Source of the DNA: Pseudarthrobacter sp. PS3-L1
Lineage (GTDB): Bacteria; Actinomycetota; Actinomycetes; Actinomycetales; Micrococcaceae
Direction of reading: 5' to 3'
Assembly (NCBI RefSeq): GCF_030063285.1
Contig: NZ_JASISU010000004.1
Location: 1-64,000 of the forward strand
DNA: 64,000 bases
Part shown: one piece after another, positions 26,276 through 34,569 of the stretch
Layout: each line of letters opens with the position of its first letter
Numbering within the stretch: position 1 is the first letter of the stretch
The notes under the pieces: model-generated
Databases searched by the model: none
Told to the model about the DNA's origin: nothing
Seen by the model: the letters and a program-made list of their open reading frames with translations, nothing else
Translations under genes and position numbers: made by a program

Positions 26276-26510
26276 TGATCTACCCTATAGAGCCGGGCAA
26301 CCCCTCTGCGTGCCCGTTCGCTACCGGGGGAGTCGTGGCGTGCGGGACCGGCCTTCGGGGAATTCCAGAGAGATCGTGGCCGGATGCCGAGACGGCATGC
26401 CGGGCAACGCGGTGCAGGGCACCTTGGCGCCACGCCTGTTCGCTGGCTGCGCAGGAGCGTAGGGTGGGATTTCGTCCACACCCCGGAACACCATCCGAAG
26501 GACAGCGTTT

Positions 26511-26756
26511 ATGAATCTGCCACATGTAAATGAATCCCAGCCGTTCCCACCGGAACCAGGACCGGACTTCATGGTTGATGAGCCAGGGCAGGCACCCGGA
26601 GAGTTTCCTGATCCCGATGCCTACCTCTTTGTCCGGCCCGGCAGTCCGGCAGATCCGGGCGGCATGCCGTCACCCCCACCGGAGCCGCTGCCCCTGCCGG
26701 ATCCCGGACCTGAGCTGGCCCACCCGGACCCGAGATTTGGACCCATCTGGCCTTAG
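26511..26756 (+). CDS. Small acidic proline-rich protein
   Basis: This 81-aa frame has about 30 % proline and many Asp/Glu but almost no Lys or Arg, so it is strongly acidic and probably disordered. GAAGGA lies 8 bases before the ATG, which argues for expression. No family, signal peptide or membrane helix is seen. It is convergent with the GlsB-like gene. The 235 bases before it (26276-26510) contain only the ptrB promoter side and no gene I can support. Confidence 0.5.
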   Translation: MNLPHVNESQPFPPEPGPDFMVDEPGQAPGEFPDPDAYLFVRPGSPADPGGMPSPPPEPLPLPDPGPELAHPDPRFGPIWP

Positions 26757-26798
26757 CCTGACCGGGGGCAGTCCAGTCACCAGCGCTGACCATGCAAA

Positions 26799-26832
26799 AC
26801 CGGCCACCCCGCATTGCTGCGAGGTGGCCGGT
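26799..26832 (-). terminator. Terminator of the GlsB/YeaQ-like gene
   Basis: ACCGGCCACC (26799-26808) pairs perfectly with GGTGGCCGGT (26823-26832). In the minus direction the stem runs into TTTT. It lies 24 bases after the stop of the GlsB-like gene. Confidence 0.85.
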
Positions 26833-26856
26833 CCTGTGTGTTCTGGGGCTTGGTTT

Positions 26857-27117
26857 CTAGCGCGAGGACTTGCTCCGACCGGAAATAGCCTCGGCCGTTC
26901 CCACCAGCAAGACTGCCGCGATAATGGCGACCACTGCACCCAGGAAGTTGAGTTCGAAGATGTTGCCGGTGCCCAACAGCGACGCAATGACGCCGCCAAT
27001 GACGGAACCTGCCAGTCCAAGCAGGAGCGTGGCCAAGAGTCCAAGGTTCTGCTTTCCGGGCTTGATCAATCGGGCAAGCGCGCCAACGACGAGTCCAAAA
27101 ACGATGAAGCCAATCAT
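26857..27117 (-). CDS. GlsB/YeaQ/YmgE-family small membrane protein
   Basis: This is an 86-aa protein with three hydrophobic helices rich in GxxxG (MIGFIVFGLVVGALARLI, LLATLLLGLAGSVIGGVIA, LGAVVAIIAAVLLVG) and a basic tail. It matches the transglycosylase-associated/YeaQ family linked to envelope stress. The ATG at 27117 is chosen over a frame that is open 78 codons further upstream, because AAAGGA lies 7 bases before it and family similarity starts there. The gene is divergent from paaA; the promoter of this side is within 27118-27260. Confidence 0.88.
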   Translation of the reverse strand: MIGFIVFGLVVGALARLIKPGKQNLGLLATLLLGLAGSVIGGVIASLLGTGNIFELNFLGAVVAIIAAVLLVGTAEAISGRSKSSR

Positions 27118-27256
27118 GGGGTGGTCCTTTCTGCAGGTGCCGGGGGAGGTGCCCTCGGTTGGGGATAGGTCAAGTCTAGGGTGCTCTCCCAGGCAAGCCG
27201 GATGGAGGCGGCCCCTTGTGGGCGACCTTTGGCGGCGGTAGCAGCGGAACCTGTGC

Positions 27257-27302
27257 TTGTATCCCGACGCACTTCCGCATATCCTGAACGAACGGTCGGT
27301 AA
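27257..27302 (+). promoter_or_regulatory. paaABC promoter with TetR-type (PaaR-like) operator
   Basis: TTGTAT (27257-27262) and TATCCT (27280-27285) form a -35/-10 pair with a 17-base spacer. A 26-base sequence, 27277-27302, covers the -10 and the start region and contains GAACGAACGGTCGGTAA. The identical 26 bases recur at 30361-30386 before paaD. Read on the other strand, the site resembles the motif I recall for the TetR-type repressor PaaR of Corynebacterium glutamicum (ACCG-N2-CG core). No paaR gene lies in the window. Confidence 0.8.
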
Positions 27303-27339
27303 ATAATCCATCCATACCTGACGCGAATGAGGAGCAACC

Positions 27340-28314
27340 ATGGAAGCGCAACCAGTGCTTGTTGAGACGGACGTGGATACGGACGGCCAGGCAAACTTTG
27401 ACCGGATCATCGCACAGGACTCCCGGATCGAGCCGCGGGACTGGATGCCGGCCGCCTACCGAAAAACCCTGTTGCGCCAGATTTCACAGCACGCGCACTC
27501 GGAGATCATTGGGATGCAGCCGGAAGCGAACTGGATCTCACGCGCTCCCAGCCTCAAGCGCAAGGCAATACTGATGGCCAAGGTCCAGGATGAGGCTGGC
27601 CATGGCCTCTATCTTTATTCGGCAGCTGAAACCCTTGGCCAGTCACGTGATCAGATGATGGCTGACCTTATTGCCGGCAAGGCCCGGTACTCGTCGATCT
27701 TCAATTACCCGGCACGCAGTTGGGCGGACATGGGTGCCATTGGCTGGTTGGTCGATGGTGCGGCGATCTGCAACCAGGTGCCGTTGTGCCGCGCCTCCTA
27801 CGGTCCGTATGGGCGCGCAATGGTGCGTGTCTGCAAGGAAGAATCCTTCCACCAGCGCCAGGGTTTCGAGATCCTGCTAGAACTTTCCCAGGGCACTCCG
27901 GAGCAGAAGCAGATGGCCCAGGATGCGGTCAACCGCTGGTACGCTCCATCGCTGATGATGTTTGGGCCCCCGGATGATGATTCGCCCAACTCGCGCCAGT
28001 CCATGGCCTGGAACATCAAGCGCTTCAGCAATGATGAGCTCCGTAGCCGGTTCGTGGGAATGATGGTGGAGCAGGTCCGCGTTCTGGGCCTGACGCTACC
28101 GGACAGCGAGATCCGCTTTAACGCGGACACCAAAATGTGGGAACACAGTGAGCTGGACTGGCAGGAATTCAAGGAAGTCCTCGCGGGCCGCGGTCCCTGC
28201 AACGCCCAGCGCCTGGAACGTCGCCGGGACGCGCACGACGACGGCGCCTGGGTTCGCGAGGCGGCGGCGGCATATGCGGAACGCCAGGCAGTAGCAACAG
28301 AGAGCGCAGCATGA
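27340..28314 (+). CDS. paaA: Phenylacetyl-CoA 1,2-epoxidase catalytic subunit PaaA
   Basis: This is a 324-aa ferritin-like di-iron oxygenase subunit that epoxidises the ring of phenylacetyl-CoA. The iron-ligand helices are visible: an early Glu in [15 protein letters not shown] (E-x-x-H) near 87, a Glu in the middle of the bundle, and [11 protein letters not shown] (E-E-x-x-H) near 168. Length and sequence ([22 protein letters not shown]) agree with PaaA. The Shine-Dalgarno GAGGAG lies 5 bases before the ATG. It heads paaABC, with a 4-base overlap to paaB. Transcription starts from the operator-covered promoter at 27257-27302. Confidence 0.96.
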   Translation: MEAQPVLVETDVDTDGQANFDRIIAQDSRIEPRDWMPAAYRKTLLRQISQHAHSEIIGMQPEANWISRAPSLKRKAILMAKVQDEAGHGLYLYSAAETLGQSRDQMMADLIAGKARYSSIFNYPARSWADMGAIGWLVDGAAICNQVPLCRASYGPYGRAMVRVCKEESFHQRQGFEILLELSQGTPEQKQMAQDAVNRWYAPSLMMFGPPDDDSPNSRQSMAWNIKRFSNDELRSRFVGMMVEQVRVLGLTLPDSEIRFNADTKMWEHSELDWQEFKEVLAGRGPCNAQRLERRRDAHDDGAWVREAAAAYAERQAVATESAA

Positions 28315-28667
28315 GCGTCCAGGACGCAGCAGGTTCGGCTGCCAAGGGAAGTGCCGAAGCGCCCATGCCCGCGGCGCGCGAAGGGCGTGCGGCCTGGCCG
28401 CTCTGGGAGGTTTTTGTCCGTTCCAGCAGGGGTCTGAGCCATGTGCATGCCGGGTCCTTGCACGCCCCGGACGCTGCTCTGGCTCTGCGTAACGCGCGGG
28501 ATCTCTACACCCGACGGAACGAGGGCGTGTCGATTTGGGTTGTCCCCGCGGAGGCAATCGCTGCGAGTGATCCCGACTCCAAGGGCTCATTCTTTGAGTC
28601 CCCGCAGGGCAAGGACTACCGCCACGCCACGTATTACACCAAAAGTGAAGGGGTGAAGCACCTGTGA
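28311..28667 (+). CDS. paaB: Phenylacetyl-CoA epoxidase subunit PaaB
   Basis: This is a 118-aa small subunit of the PaaABCE monooxygenase. The diagnostic PaaB region begins at [20 protein letters not shown] and continues through [19 protein letters not shown]. The first ~30 residues are an Ala-rich extension compared with the ~95-aa E. coli protein. It bridges PaaAC heterodimers. It overlaps paaA and paaC by 4 bases each, so the three subunits are translationally coupled. Confidence 0.95.
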   Translation: MSVQDAAGSAAKGSAEAPMPAAREGRAAWPLWEVFVRSSRGLSHVHAGSLHAPDAALALRNARDLYTRRNEGVSIWVVPAEAIAASDPDSKGSFFESPQGKDYRHATYYTKSEGVKHL

Positions 28668-29569
28668 CGGTCAGCGAAACCAAAAAGCACGCGGAGGGCC
28701 ACCACGATATTTCTACCGGTGTGGCCGGCGGGGATGGTTCGGCAAGCGCCACCCGCATCACGCCGGGCAATGCACTCCGGCCAGAGGACATCTCCCTTCA
28801 GCTTCGCCAGGGGGCTACCGGGCCCTCCGAAGATGCGGCCCTGTATGCGCTTCAACTGGGCGATGATGCCCTGATCCTGGCGCAACGCCTGGGACACTGG
28901 ATTTCGCGTGCCCCAGAGCTGGAAGAAGACGTTGCGCTGGGCAACATCGCCCTAGACCAGCTTGGCCACGCTAGGTCCTTCCTGACGTATGCGGGCGGAG
29001 CCTGGGGTAAAAGCGAAGACGATCTGGCCTATTTCCGCGGCGAAGAGGAGTTCCGCTCTGCCCACCTTTTCGAGCAGCCCAACGGGGACTTTGCAGTCAC
29101 CATTGCCAGGCAGCTTGTAATCAGCTGCTACCAGTTTGCGCTCTACTCTGCGCTAACCGGATCCGCCGATACAACTATCGCCGCCATTGCTGCGAAGGCA
29201 CTCAAAGAGGTGGATTACCACCGCGACCACAGCGCCCAGTGGGTGCTGCGGCTGGGTCTGGGAACAGACGAATCACGACGCCGGATGATTCGCGGACTGT
29301 CCATGGTGTGGCCGTATGTCGGCGAACTCTTTGTCGATGACGATCTTGTGGCACGCCTCGCAGCCGACGGCGTGGCTGTGCTTCCAGCAAGCCTCCGTCC
29401 GGAGTTTGACCGGGCGGTTGCGCAGGTTCTTGCCGAGGCAAATCTGGACGTTCCCGACGTCCCAGCTGCCCCGGGTGGCGGCCGTCAGGGCCGGCACTCC
29501 GAGCACCTGGGCTACGTCCTTGCAGAGATGCAGGTCCTTGCCCGCCAGCACCCGGGCGCCAGCTGGTAA
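28664..29569 (+). CDS. paaC: Phenylacetyl-CoA epoxidase structural subunit PaaC
   Basis: This is a 301-aa ferritin-like subunit that pairs with PaaA but does not carry the productive di-iron site. Family blocks are ALYALQLGDDALILAQRLGHWISRAPELEEDVALGNIALDQLGHAR (in part), ALKEVDYHRDH and a C-terminal HLGYVLAEMQVLARQHPGASW. An extra N-terminal stretch of about 45 residues (Lys/His/Gly-rich) precedes the family start, as in other actinobacterial PaaC. GTG 28664 overlaps the paaB stop. A long hairpin at 29638-29680 ends the unit. Confidence 0.94.
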   Translation: MTVSETKKHAEGHHDISTGVAGGDGSASATRITPGNALRPEDISLQLRQGATGPSEDAALYALQLGDDALILAQRLGHWISRAPELEEDVALGNIALDQLGHARSFLTYAGGAWGKSEDDLAYFRGEEEFRSAHLFEQPNGDFAVTIARQLVISCYQFALYSALTGSADTTIAAIAAKALKEVDYHRDHSAQWVLRLGLGTDESRRRMIRGLSMVWPYVGELFVDDDLVARLAADGVAVLPASLRPEFDRAVAQVLAEANLDVPDVPAAPGGGRQGRHSEHLGYVLAEMQVLARQHPGASW

Positions 29570-29637
29570 AAAGGCGCCACGTTGGGGCCTGGAATGTCTT
29601 CATCAGCTTGACCTGGGGGACTGTCGACTCATGTGAG

Positions 29638-29680
29638 TGTCGATGCCGGCCTGCCGCAACGCGGTAGGCCAGCATCGACA
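29638..29680. terminator. Bidirectional hairpin between paaC and the LapA-like gene
   Basis: A 20-bp stem (29638-29657 with 29661-29680) with two wobble/mismatch positions and a 3-nt loop lies between the convergent paaC and LapA-like genes. It is strong in both directions; no T-run is visible on either side. Confidence 0.8.
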
Positions 29681-29707
29681 GCCAGGGCAGTGAACTAGTG
29701 CAGCCGG

Positions 29708-30181
29708 TTAGCGCTTCTGCTTTGAGCGGGCACGGTGTGCCGTGGCCCGCAGCTGCAGGATCCGCACTCCACCAGCGGCAGCGACCAGCGCACCGCCAGC
29801 AACGCTGGCAATGAACAGTGCCATGCCCAGCGGCAGGTTCCCGGCCAAGCCAAAGTAGCTGACCACCACCTGATCCTGGTTCTGGAGGATGAAAATGATC
29901 AGCAGGGTAAGGATGACCAGGGAGGCTACCACTGCAACCCAGACCATGCCTGCGCGGGTTACGCCGGGTTTGGTGGGCTCTGCTGGCTCGCGCGAGGCCG
30001 TGCTGGAATCTGCGGGAGCCGTGGTGCCAGCGTCAACCGGTGTGGCGGGCTCGTGATCCGGTGCGGAGGGAACTACCTCGCCGTTGCCGTAGTCAACGGG
30101 GGCGGCTGTGTCATACTGCTGTCCGCTGCCAGCGGGATCCTGTTGCCCGCCATTGCCGGGGGTGTACTGGCCAGAACTCAC
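29708..30181 (-). CDS. LapA/DUF1049-type membrane protein
   Basis: This is a 157-aa protein. Residues 1-77 are Gly/Pro/Gln/Asp-rich and probably disordered. The C-terminal half has two transmembrane helices (AGMVWVAVVASLVILTLLIIFI and a second near 120-140) flanking QNQDQVVVSYFGLAGNLPLG, the signature of the LapA-domain family. A basic tail follows. GTG 30181 is preferred over TTG 30199 because GAGGAA lies 5-6 bases before it. The gene sits on the opposite strand between paaC and paaD and so splits the paa genes. A role in phenylacetate breakdown is not expected. Confidence 0.83.
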   Translation of the reverse strand: MSSGQYTPGNGGQQDPAGSGQQYDTAAPVDYGNGEVVPSAPDHEPATPVDAGTTAPADSSTASREPAEPTKPGVTRAGMVWVAVVASLVILTLLIIFILQNQDQVVVSYFGLAGNLPLGMALFIASVAGGALVAAAGGVRILQLRATAHRARSKQKR

Positions 30182-30340
30182 GGTATTCCTCTTCCTCAAC
30201 TGCTAAGCATGCTTGTTGTGCAACTGTAGTGTGCGGTTGTTGACTGGCACAATGCGGCACCAGGGCCGGTGCGCTGCATGACCCCGGGCCGCGGCCCACC
30301 GGTGCGGTCCATGCGTGCAGTCCTGCGGGAGGCTCCTTGC

Positions 30341-30386
30341 TTGACGCACTATCGCGCTGCGCATATCCTGAACGAACGGTCGGTAA
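30341..30386 (+). promoter_or_regulatory. paaDE promoter with the second PaaR-like operator
   Basis: TTGACG (30341-30346) and TATCCT (30364-30369) have a 17-base spacer. The 26-base block 30361-30386 is identical to that before paaA (27277-27302), again covering the -10 and the region just downstream. The start codon follows 20 bases later. This makes the two half-operons targets of the same repressor. Confidence 0.85.
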
Positions 30387-30406
30387 CTAATCAGGAGGCG
30401 GTGTCA

Positions 30407-30922
30407 GTGCTGACAACACTTCAGCAGCAGGCGTGGGACCTCGCCGCCACCATCTGCGACCCGGAAATCCCGGTCCTCACCATTGAGGACCTCGGGATCC
30501 TTCGCGAGGTCACTGTGGCGGAAGGATCCGTGGACGGCAACCGTCCGGATGTGTGTGTCACCATTACCCCCACATATTCCGGATGTCCCGCGATGGATGC
30601 CATCCGGGACGACCTCAGGACAGCATTTTCCGGCGGCCCCTTTGGGTCCGTCGAGGTGAAAATGGTTCTTGCGCCCGCCTGGACCACTGACTGGATGACC
30701 AAAGCTGGCAGGGAAAAGCTTGAAGAATACGGAATCGCTCCGCCCACCGGAATGGCCGCGCTTGGTAAAAGTGGACCCATCCGCTTGTCGATTGCGGTGA
30801 AGTGTCCGCAGTGCCAGTCCCTCAACACCAAGGAACTCACCCGTTTTGGCTCCACATCCTGCAAAGCACTGTATTCCTGCCAGGACTGCCATGAACCCTT
30901 CGACTACTTCAAAGTCCACTAG
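30407..30922 (+). CDS. paaD: Phenylacetate degradation protein PaaD (Fe-S assembly, MIP18/DUF59 type)
   Basis: This is a 171-aa protein. The DUF59 domain (about 8-110) has ICDPEIPVLTIEDLGILR and the TPTYSGCPAMD cysteine motif. A C-terminal zinc-ribbon-like part, CPQC...C...CQDC (about 130-160), is typical of PaaD. It is needed for maturation of the epoxidase iron-sulfur/di-iron centres. GTG 30407 is chosen because AGGAGG lies 8 bases upstream; GTG 30401 would be only 2 bases from it. It leads the second paa unit, with paaE 12 bases downstream. Confidence 0.93.
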   Translation: MLTTLQQQAWDLAATICDPEIPVLTIEDLGILREVTVAEGSVDGNRPDVCVTITPTYSGCPAMDAIRDDLRTAFSGGPFGSVEVKMVLAPAWTTDWMTKAGREKLEEYGIAPPTGMAALGKSGPIRLSIAVKCPQCQSLNTKELTRFGSTSCKALYSCQDCHEPFDYFKVH

Positions 30923-30934
30923 GAAACGTAGGTT

Positions 30935-32146
30935 ATGGAAACCGAACTGCTCGACCCGCCCACGGCCCGCCGTCGTCCGTCGTTCCACTCCCTGCAGGTT
31001 GCACAGGTGCGGCGGCTAACGGAGGATGCCGTTGAGGTCACCTTTGCAGTCCCGGCCGATCTGGCCGGCCACTTCGACTACCTGCCGGGGCAGTACGTTG
31101 CCTTGCGAACCACCCTTCCGGAAGCCGACGGAAAGGCCCACGAGGTGCGCCGAAGCTACTCCATCTGTGCTGAGCCGCAGAGCTTTGCGGACGGCAGCAG
31201 CGAGATTCGGGTAGCGATCAAAAAGGATATTGGTGGCCTGTTCTCCACCTGGGCGACGTCTGAATTGTCAGCCGGGGACAACCTCGACGTCATGAGCCCC
31301 ATGGGTGCCTTTGTCTCCAGGCATGGCAGCAGGGGCGATGCCGCTGACGTGAATGTCATGAACTCCATGAACCACCCCGAGAAACTTGGTGCCAAAGAAG
31401 GCCGGTTTGTTGCCGTAGCGGCGGGATCCGGCATCACACCTGTCATCTCCATAGCCCGCACTCTGCTGGCCGCCAATTCCAGCACACGCTTTGATCTGGT
31501 CTACGCGAACAAGGCCGCAATGGACGTGATGTTCCTGGAGGAGCTCGCGGACCTGAAGGACAGATACCCCACCCGACTCGCGCTGCACCATGTTTTGTCC
31601 CGGGAACAGCGGATTGCCCCCCTCATGAGTGGCAGGATCGATGCGGAGAAGCTGGCGGCCCTCCTGGGAACGGCTATCCACAGCGAGGACGTTGACGAGT
31701 GGTTCCTCTGTGGGCCGTTTGAGCTGGTGCAGTTGTGCCGGGACACACTGGCAGGCAGGGGCGTGAATCCCGAGGACATCCGCTTCGAACTATTCAGCTC
31801 CGGCAAGCCGGACCGGCCCGAAGGCAACAGTGGGCGTCCGGTGGTGACGGGCGAGGCTCAGGAAAGCTACACCATCACCTTCAAACTCGATGGTCTGCAG
31901 GGCGAGGTGAAAAGCCCCATCGAGGCCCGGGAGTCGATCCTTAACGCAGCCCTGCGGGTCCGTCCGGATGTTCCGTTCGCCTGCGCTGGTGGTGTCTGTG
32001 GAACGTGTCGGGCAAAAGTAGTTTCTGGAACCGTGACCATGGACGAAAATTACGCATTGGAGCAGGACGAGCTGGACAAAGGCTATGTGCTCACCTGCCA
32101 GTCGCACCCCACGAGCAAGAACGTCGGCGTGGACTTCGATGTCTGA
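30935..32146 (+). CDS. paaE: Phenylacetyl-CoA epoxidase reductase PaaE
   Basis: This is a 403-aa NAD(P)H reductase that feeds electrons to PaaA. The FAD-binding barrel is at about 20-125 with RRSYSICAEP, the NAD(P) domain at about 160-285 (VAAGSGITPVISIARTLL, WFLCGPFELV), and a C-terminal plant-type [2Fe-2S] ferredoxin domain with C350, C355, C358 and C388. A longer insertion than in E. coli (HGSRGDAADVNVMNSMNHPE) separates the FAD and NAD domains. Its stop overlaps the enoyl-CoA hydratase start by 8 bases. Confidence 0.95.
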   Translation: METELLDPPTARRRPSFHSLQVAQVRRLTEDAVEVTFAVPADLAGHFDYLPGQYVALRTTLPEADGKAHEVRRSYSICAEPQSFADGSSEIRVAIKKDIGGLFSTWATSELSAGDNLDVMSPMGAFVSRHGSRGDAADVNVMNSMNHPEKLGAKEGRFVAVAAGSGITPVISIARTLLAANSSTRFDLVYANKAAMDVMFLEELADLKDRYPTRLALHHVLSREQRIAPLMSGRIDAEKLAALLGTAIHSEDVDEWFLCGPFELVQLCRDTLAGRGVNPEDIRFELFSSGKPDRPEGNSGRPVVTGEAQESYTITFKLDGLQGEVKSPIEARESILNAALRVRPDVPFACAGGVCGTCRAKVVSGTVTMDENYALEQDELDKGYVLTCQSHPTSKNVGVDFDV

Positions 32147-32945
32147 GGCCCACGTGGAGCCGGCCATGGTGTCGCTGACTATCGATTCCGGGGTTGCCGA
32201 GGTGGTACTCAATGCCCCGCACAAGCTTAACTCCCTTGATCCGGCAGGACTCAGGGCCCTGTCGCAGGCGTATGCCACAGCGGGTGAAGCGGCTGCCCGG
32301 GGTGAGGTGCGCGCCTTGCTGTTGCGTGGTGAGGGTCGGGCTTTCTGTGCTGGCCGGGACATTGCGGGCGTGAGCGCTGAAAACGATGACGCCGACGCAT
32401 ACCTCAGCGGACTGGTGCAGCCACTCCTCCAACAGATGAGCGCTTTCCCTGCCCCCACCTTCGCCGCCGCGCAGGGAGCTTGCCTGGGCGTGGGGCTGGG
32501 GCTCCTGCTGGCCACAGACGTTGTCTATGTAGCGGAGAATGCAAAAATAGGGTCCCCCTTCGCCAAGCTTGGCGCCACACTGGACTCCGGTGGGCACTGG
32601 TATTTCACCGAGCGACTCGGGATGCACCGGACGCTGGACCTGATCTACACCGCACAGCTCATCAGTGGTTCGGAAGCAGTTGCCCAGGGCCTGTTCAGCC
32701 GGGCCATGCCGGCGGAGTCCCTCCTGGAGAACACCCGCAGCATCGTGGCCGGTGCCGCCACCGGCCCCACCAGCGCGTTCCAGGAGAGCAAGGAATTGGT
32801 GGCTCAGATCCGCGATCAGCGGCTGGGCCTCTGGGATGCAATGGCCCATGAGAACTCCGCCCAGGCGCGACTCAGCCGAAGCGCCGACTATGCCGAGGGC
32901 TTCACGGCCTTCCAGGAAAAACGAGCGCCGCACTTTCGCGGGTGA
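32139..32945 (+). CDS. Enoyl-CoA hydratase/isomerase (PaaF/PaaG type)
   Basis: This is a 268-aa crotonase-fold enzyme expected to act on ring-opened or ring-epoxide CoA intermediates of phenylacetate breakdown. The oxyanion hole blocks are GRAFCAGRDIAG (about 66-77) and GACLGVGLGLLLATDVVY (about 114-131). The acidic positions in KLGATLDSGGHWYFTERLG suggest the isomerase (PaaG/PaaB2-like) rather than the strict two-Glu hydratase pattern, so which step it catalyses is open. ATG 32139 overlaps paaE by 8 bases; ATG 32166 is the alternative. It is the last gene of the unit. Confidence 0.88.
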   Translation: MSEAHVEPAMVSLTIDSGVAEVVLNAPHKLNSLDPAGLRALSQAYATAGEAAARGEVRALLLRGEGRAFCAGRDIAGVSAENDDADAYLSGLVQPLLQQMSAFPAPTFAAAQGACLGVGLGLLLATDVVYVAENAKIGSPFAKLGATLDSGGHWYFTERLGMHRTLDLIYTAQLISGSEAVAQGLFSRAMPAESLLENTRSIVAGAATGPTSAFQESKELVAQIRDQRLGLWDAMAHENSAQARLSRSADYAEGFTAFQEKRAPHFRG

Positions 32946-32999
32946 GGGGCCAGCGGCGGTGCGTGGCGCCGCCGTCGTCCTCCTCGGGGGATGGTGGGG

Positions 33000-33458
33000 T
33001 CAGCTCCACCGGCGTCGCTGCAGGAACCCGGCTGCAGCGACACCCACGGCGGCTCCCAGGGTGTTCATGGCGATGTCCAGGACACTGGCGAAACGGTCGG
33101 GGAGGAACAGTGCCTGCCCCACCTCGATGCTGCAGGAGACGGCCAGCCCCAGGACCAGGTTTTGCCACGCCGGCCTGCGGGGGAACGCCATGGACGTAAC
33201 AAACCCCAACGGGACAAACAACGCAATATTGGCCGCAGCCTCCACCGCGGCGTAATCCAACCAGGTGGGCAAACCCTGCAGATGGAGAAAAGTGAGGAGG
33301 CCAGACAGCTGTCCAGTCAGGGGCTGGTCTATGGGTGTTGGCCAGAAAGCGATCAGGGCCAGCGGCGCGGCCATCGCCAGCAGGACACTGCGCCACAGCG
33401 CCGTTCGGGGACCTGAACCAGGCGAGGACCCGGGCGAAGGAACCGGCTCAGTTGCCAT
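33000..33458 (-). CDS. VanZ-like membrane protein
   Basis: This is a 152-aa protein with four predicted transmembrane helices: LLAMAAPLALIAFWPTPID, AAVEAAANIALFVPLGFVTS, NLVLGLAVSCSIEVGQALF and FASVLDIAMNTLGAAVGVAAAG. The N-x-x-x-F-x-P-x-G and S-x-x-I-E-x-x-Q motifs match the VanZ family. The exact function is unclear; VanZ itself confers low-level teicoplanin resistance. ATG 33458 overlaps the stop of the upstream LCP gene by 11 bases, so the two are coupled and both may concern the cell envelope. The frame continues 14 codons upstream, but the coupled start is preferred. Confidence 0.85.
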   Translation of the reverse strand: MATEPVPSPGSSPGSGPRTALWRSVLLAMAAPLALIAFWPTPIDQPLTGQLSGLLTFLHLQGLPTWLDYAAVEAAANIALFVPLGFVTSMAFPRRPAWQNLVLGLAVSCSIEVGQALFLPDRFASVLDIAMNTLGAAVGVAAAGFLQRRRWS

Positions 33459-34512
33459 TCTGGAAGTTGTTCGCCGCAACATAGCCTGCCATTGCGTCAT
33501 CAGCCAGTGCAGCTGAAATATTGTCGATGGCTGCAGGATCCTTCAGGACAATTGACTGCCCGTCCGCAGAGGTTCCAGTGCCCAGCGTTGGCAGGGTAAA
33601 CATGGCAATATCCTTTTCTCGGATTCCGCTGAGCTCCAGGCCAAGGGATCCCAGGGCTGCGGCATCAAGACCGGAATCCACGCTGATATAGGGAGCCGCG
33701 GAGCTGACAACGTTATTGATGGTCACTGGATTGGTGAGGGTCTGCGCGCTGATCAACGTGCCAAGCAGGGCCTTGACATAGGACTGCTGATTCCGTACCC
33801 GCTGGTAGTCGCCGTCGGTAAAGGCGTAGCGCTCCCGGACAAAACCCAGGGCCTGCTCGCCGTTCATGGTGGTGGGCCCGGCGGTAAACTCAAAATCGCC
33901 ATGGGTGGACGTAAAAGGAACCGTAACGTTGACCTCAACGCCGCCCAGGGCATCCGTCAGTGCCTTGAAGCCCTCGAAGTTCACCATGGCCACGTGGTCT
34001 ATCCGCTGGTTGAACAAGAATTCAACTGTCTCGACCATGCGGGGTACACCACCCTGGGCTAGGGCGGCGTTGATCTTCGCCTCTCCACTTCCTGGGATTG
34101 TCACCCACAGATCCCGCATGATCGACATGGCCGTGACATTCTTCCGATCAGCTGGGATGTTGATCAGCATCAGGGTGTCTGCCCGCTGGTCGGTAGCGGT
34201 TCCTTCCACGGCGTCCATTTCCGTGGCACCGCGGCTGTCACTTCCCATGACCAGGATGTTCAGGGGTACGTTCTGGCCCGGTGCGGTCTGCGACTTCTCT
34301 GGGCGGGACGCTTCATCGGGGAAGGCTGTCTCTATTTTCTGGGAAGCGGAGTTGAATGTCTGTGCCAGGTTCCACAGGTAACCACCGGCCAGCACTCCCG
34401 CTACCAGGACCACTGCAACGAGGGACAGGAGGACGTTCCGGCCCGTATGGCGGACCCGACGTCGGTCTGAGGACTCTAGTGCGTCGGTTGCGGCATCGGT
34501 GGGGCCAGGCAT
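33448..34512 (-). CDS. LytR-CpsA-Psr (LCP) family cell-wall glycopolymer ligase
   Basis: This is a 354-aa membrane protein. A cytoplasmic N-terminus (1-25) is followed by one transmembrane helix (about 26-47) and an extracellular LCP domain. Conserved blocks are NILVMGSDSRG (with the phosphate-contacting Asp/Arg), QRADTLMLINIPAD, SIMRDLWVTIPG, INAALAQGG, INFEGF-like VNFEGFKALTDALGGVEV, and LGFVRERYAFTDGDYQRVRNQQ. Such enzymes transfer glycopolymers from lipid carriers to peptidoglycan. The start at 34512 is set by GGAGG 5 bases upstream. It is the first gene before the VanZ-like gene and shares 11 bases with it. Confidence 0.92.
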   Translation of the reverse strand: MPGPTDAATDALESSDRRRVRHTGRNVLLSLVAVVLVAGVLAGGYLWNLAQTFNSASQKIETAFPDEASRPEKSQTAPGQNVPLNILVMGSDSRGATEMDAVEGTATDQRADTLMLINIPADRKNVTAMSIMRDLWVTIPGSGEAKINAALAQGGVPRMVETVEFLFNQRIDHVAMVNFEGFKALTDALGGVEVNVTVPFTSTHGDFEFTAGPTTMNGEQALGFVRERYAFTDGDYQRVRNQQSYVKALLGTLISAQTLTNPVTINNVVSSAAPYISVDSGLDAAALGSLGLELSGIREKDIAMFTLPTLGTGTSADGQSIVLKDPAAIDNISAALADDAMAGYVAANNFQNGN

Positions 34513-34569
34513 ATGTTCCTCCGGTTCGGGTGGCGATCTGCTGGAGCTTATCAAGGAAAGGCGCGGATG

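Noticed and set aside
26276..26510. Short overlapping frames on both strands between the oligopeptidase B gene and the proline-rich small gene
   Set aside because: None has a Shine-Dalgarno, a domain or plausible composition. The stretch is better read as promoter and spacer.
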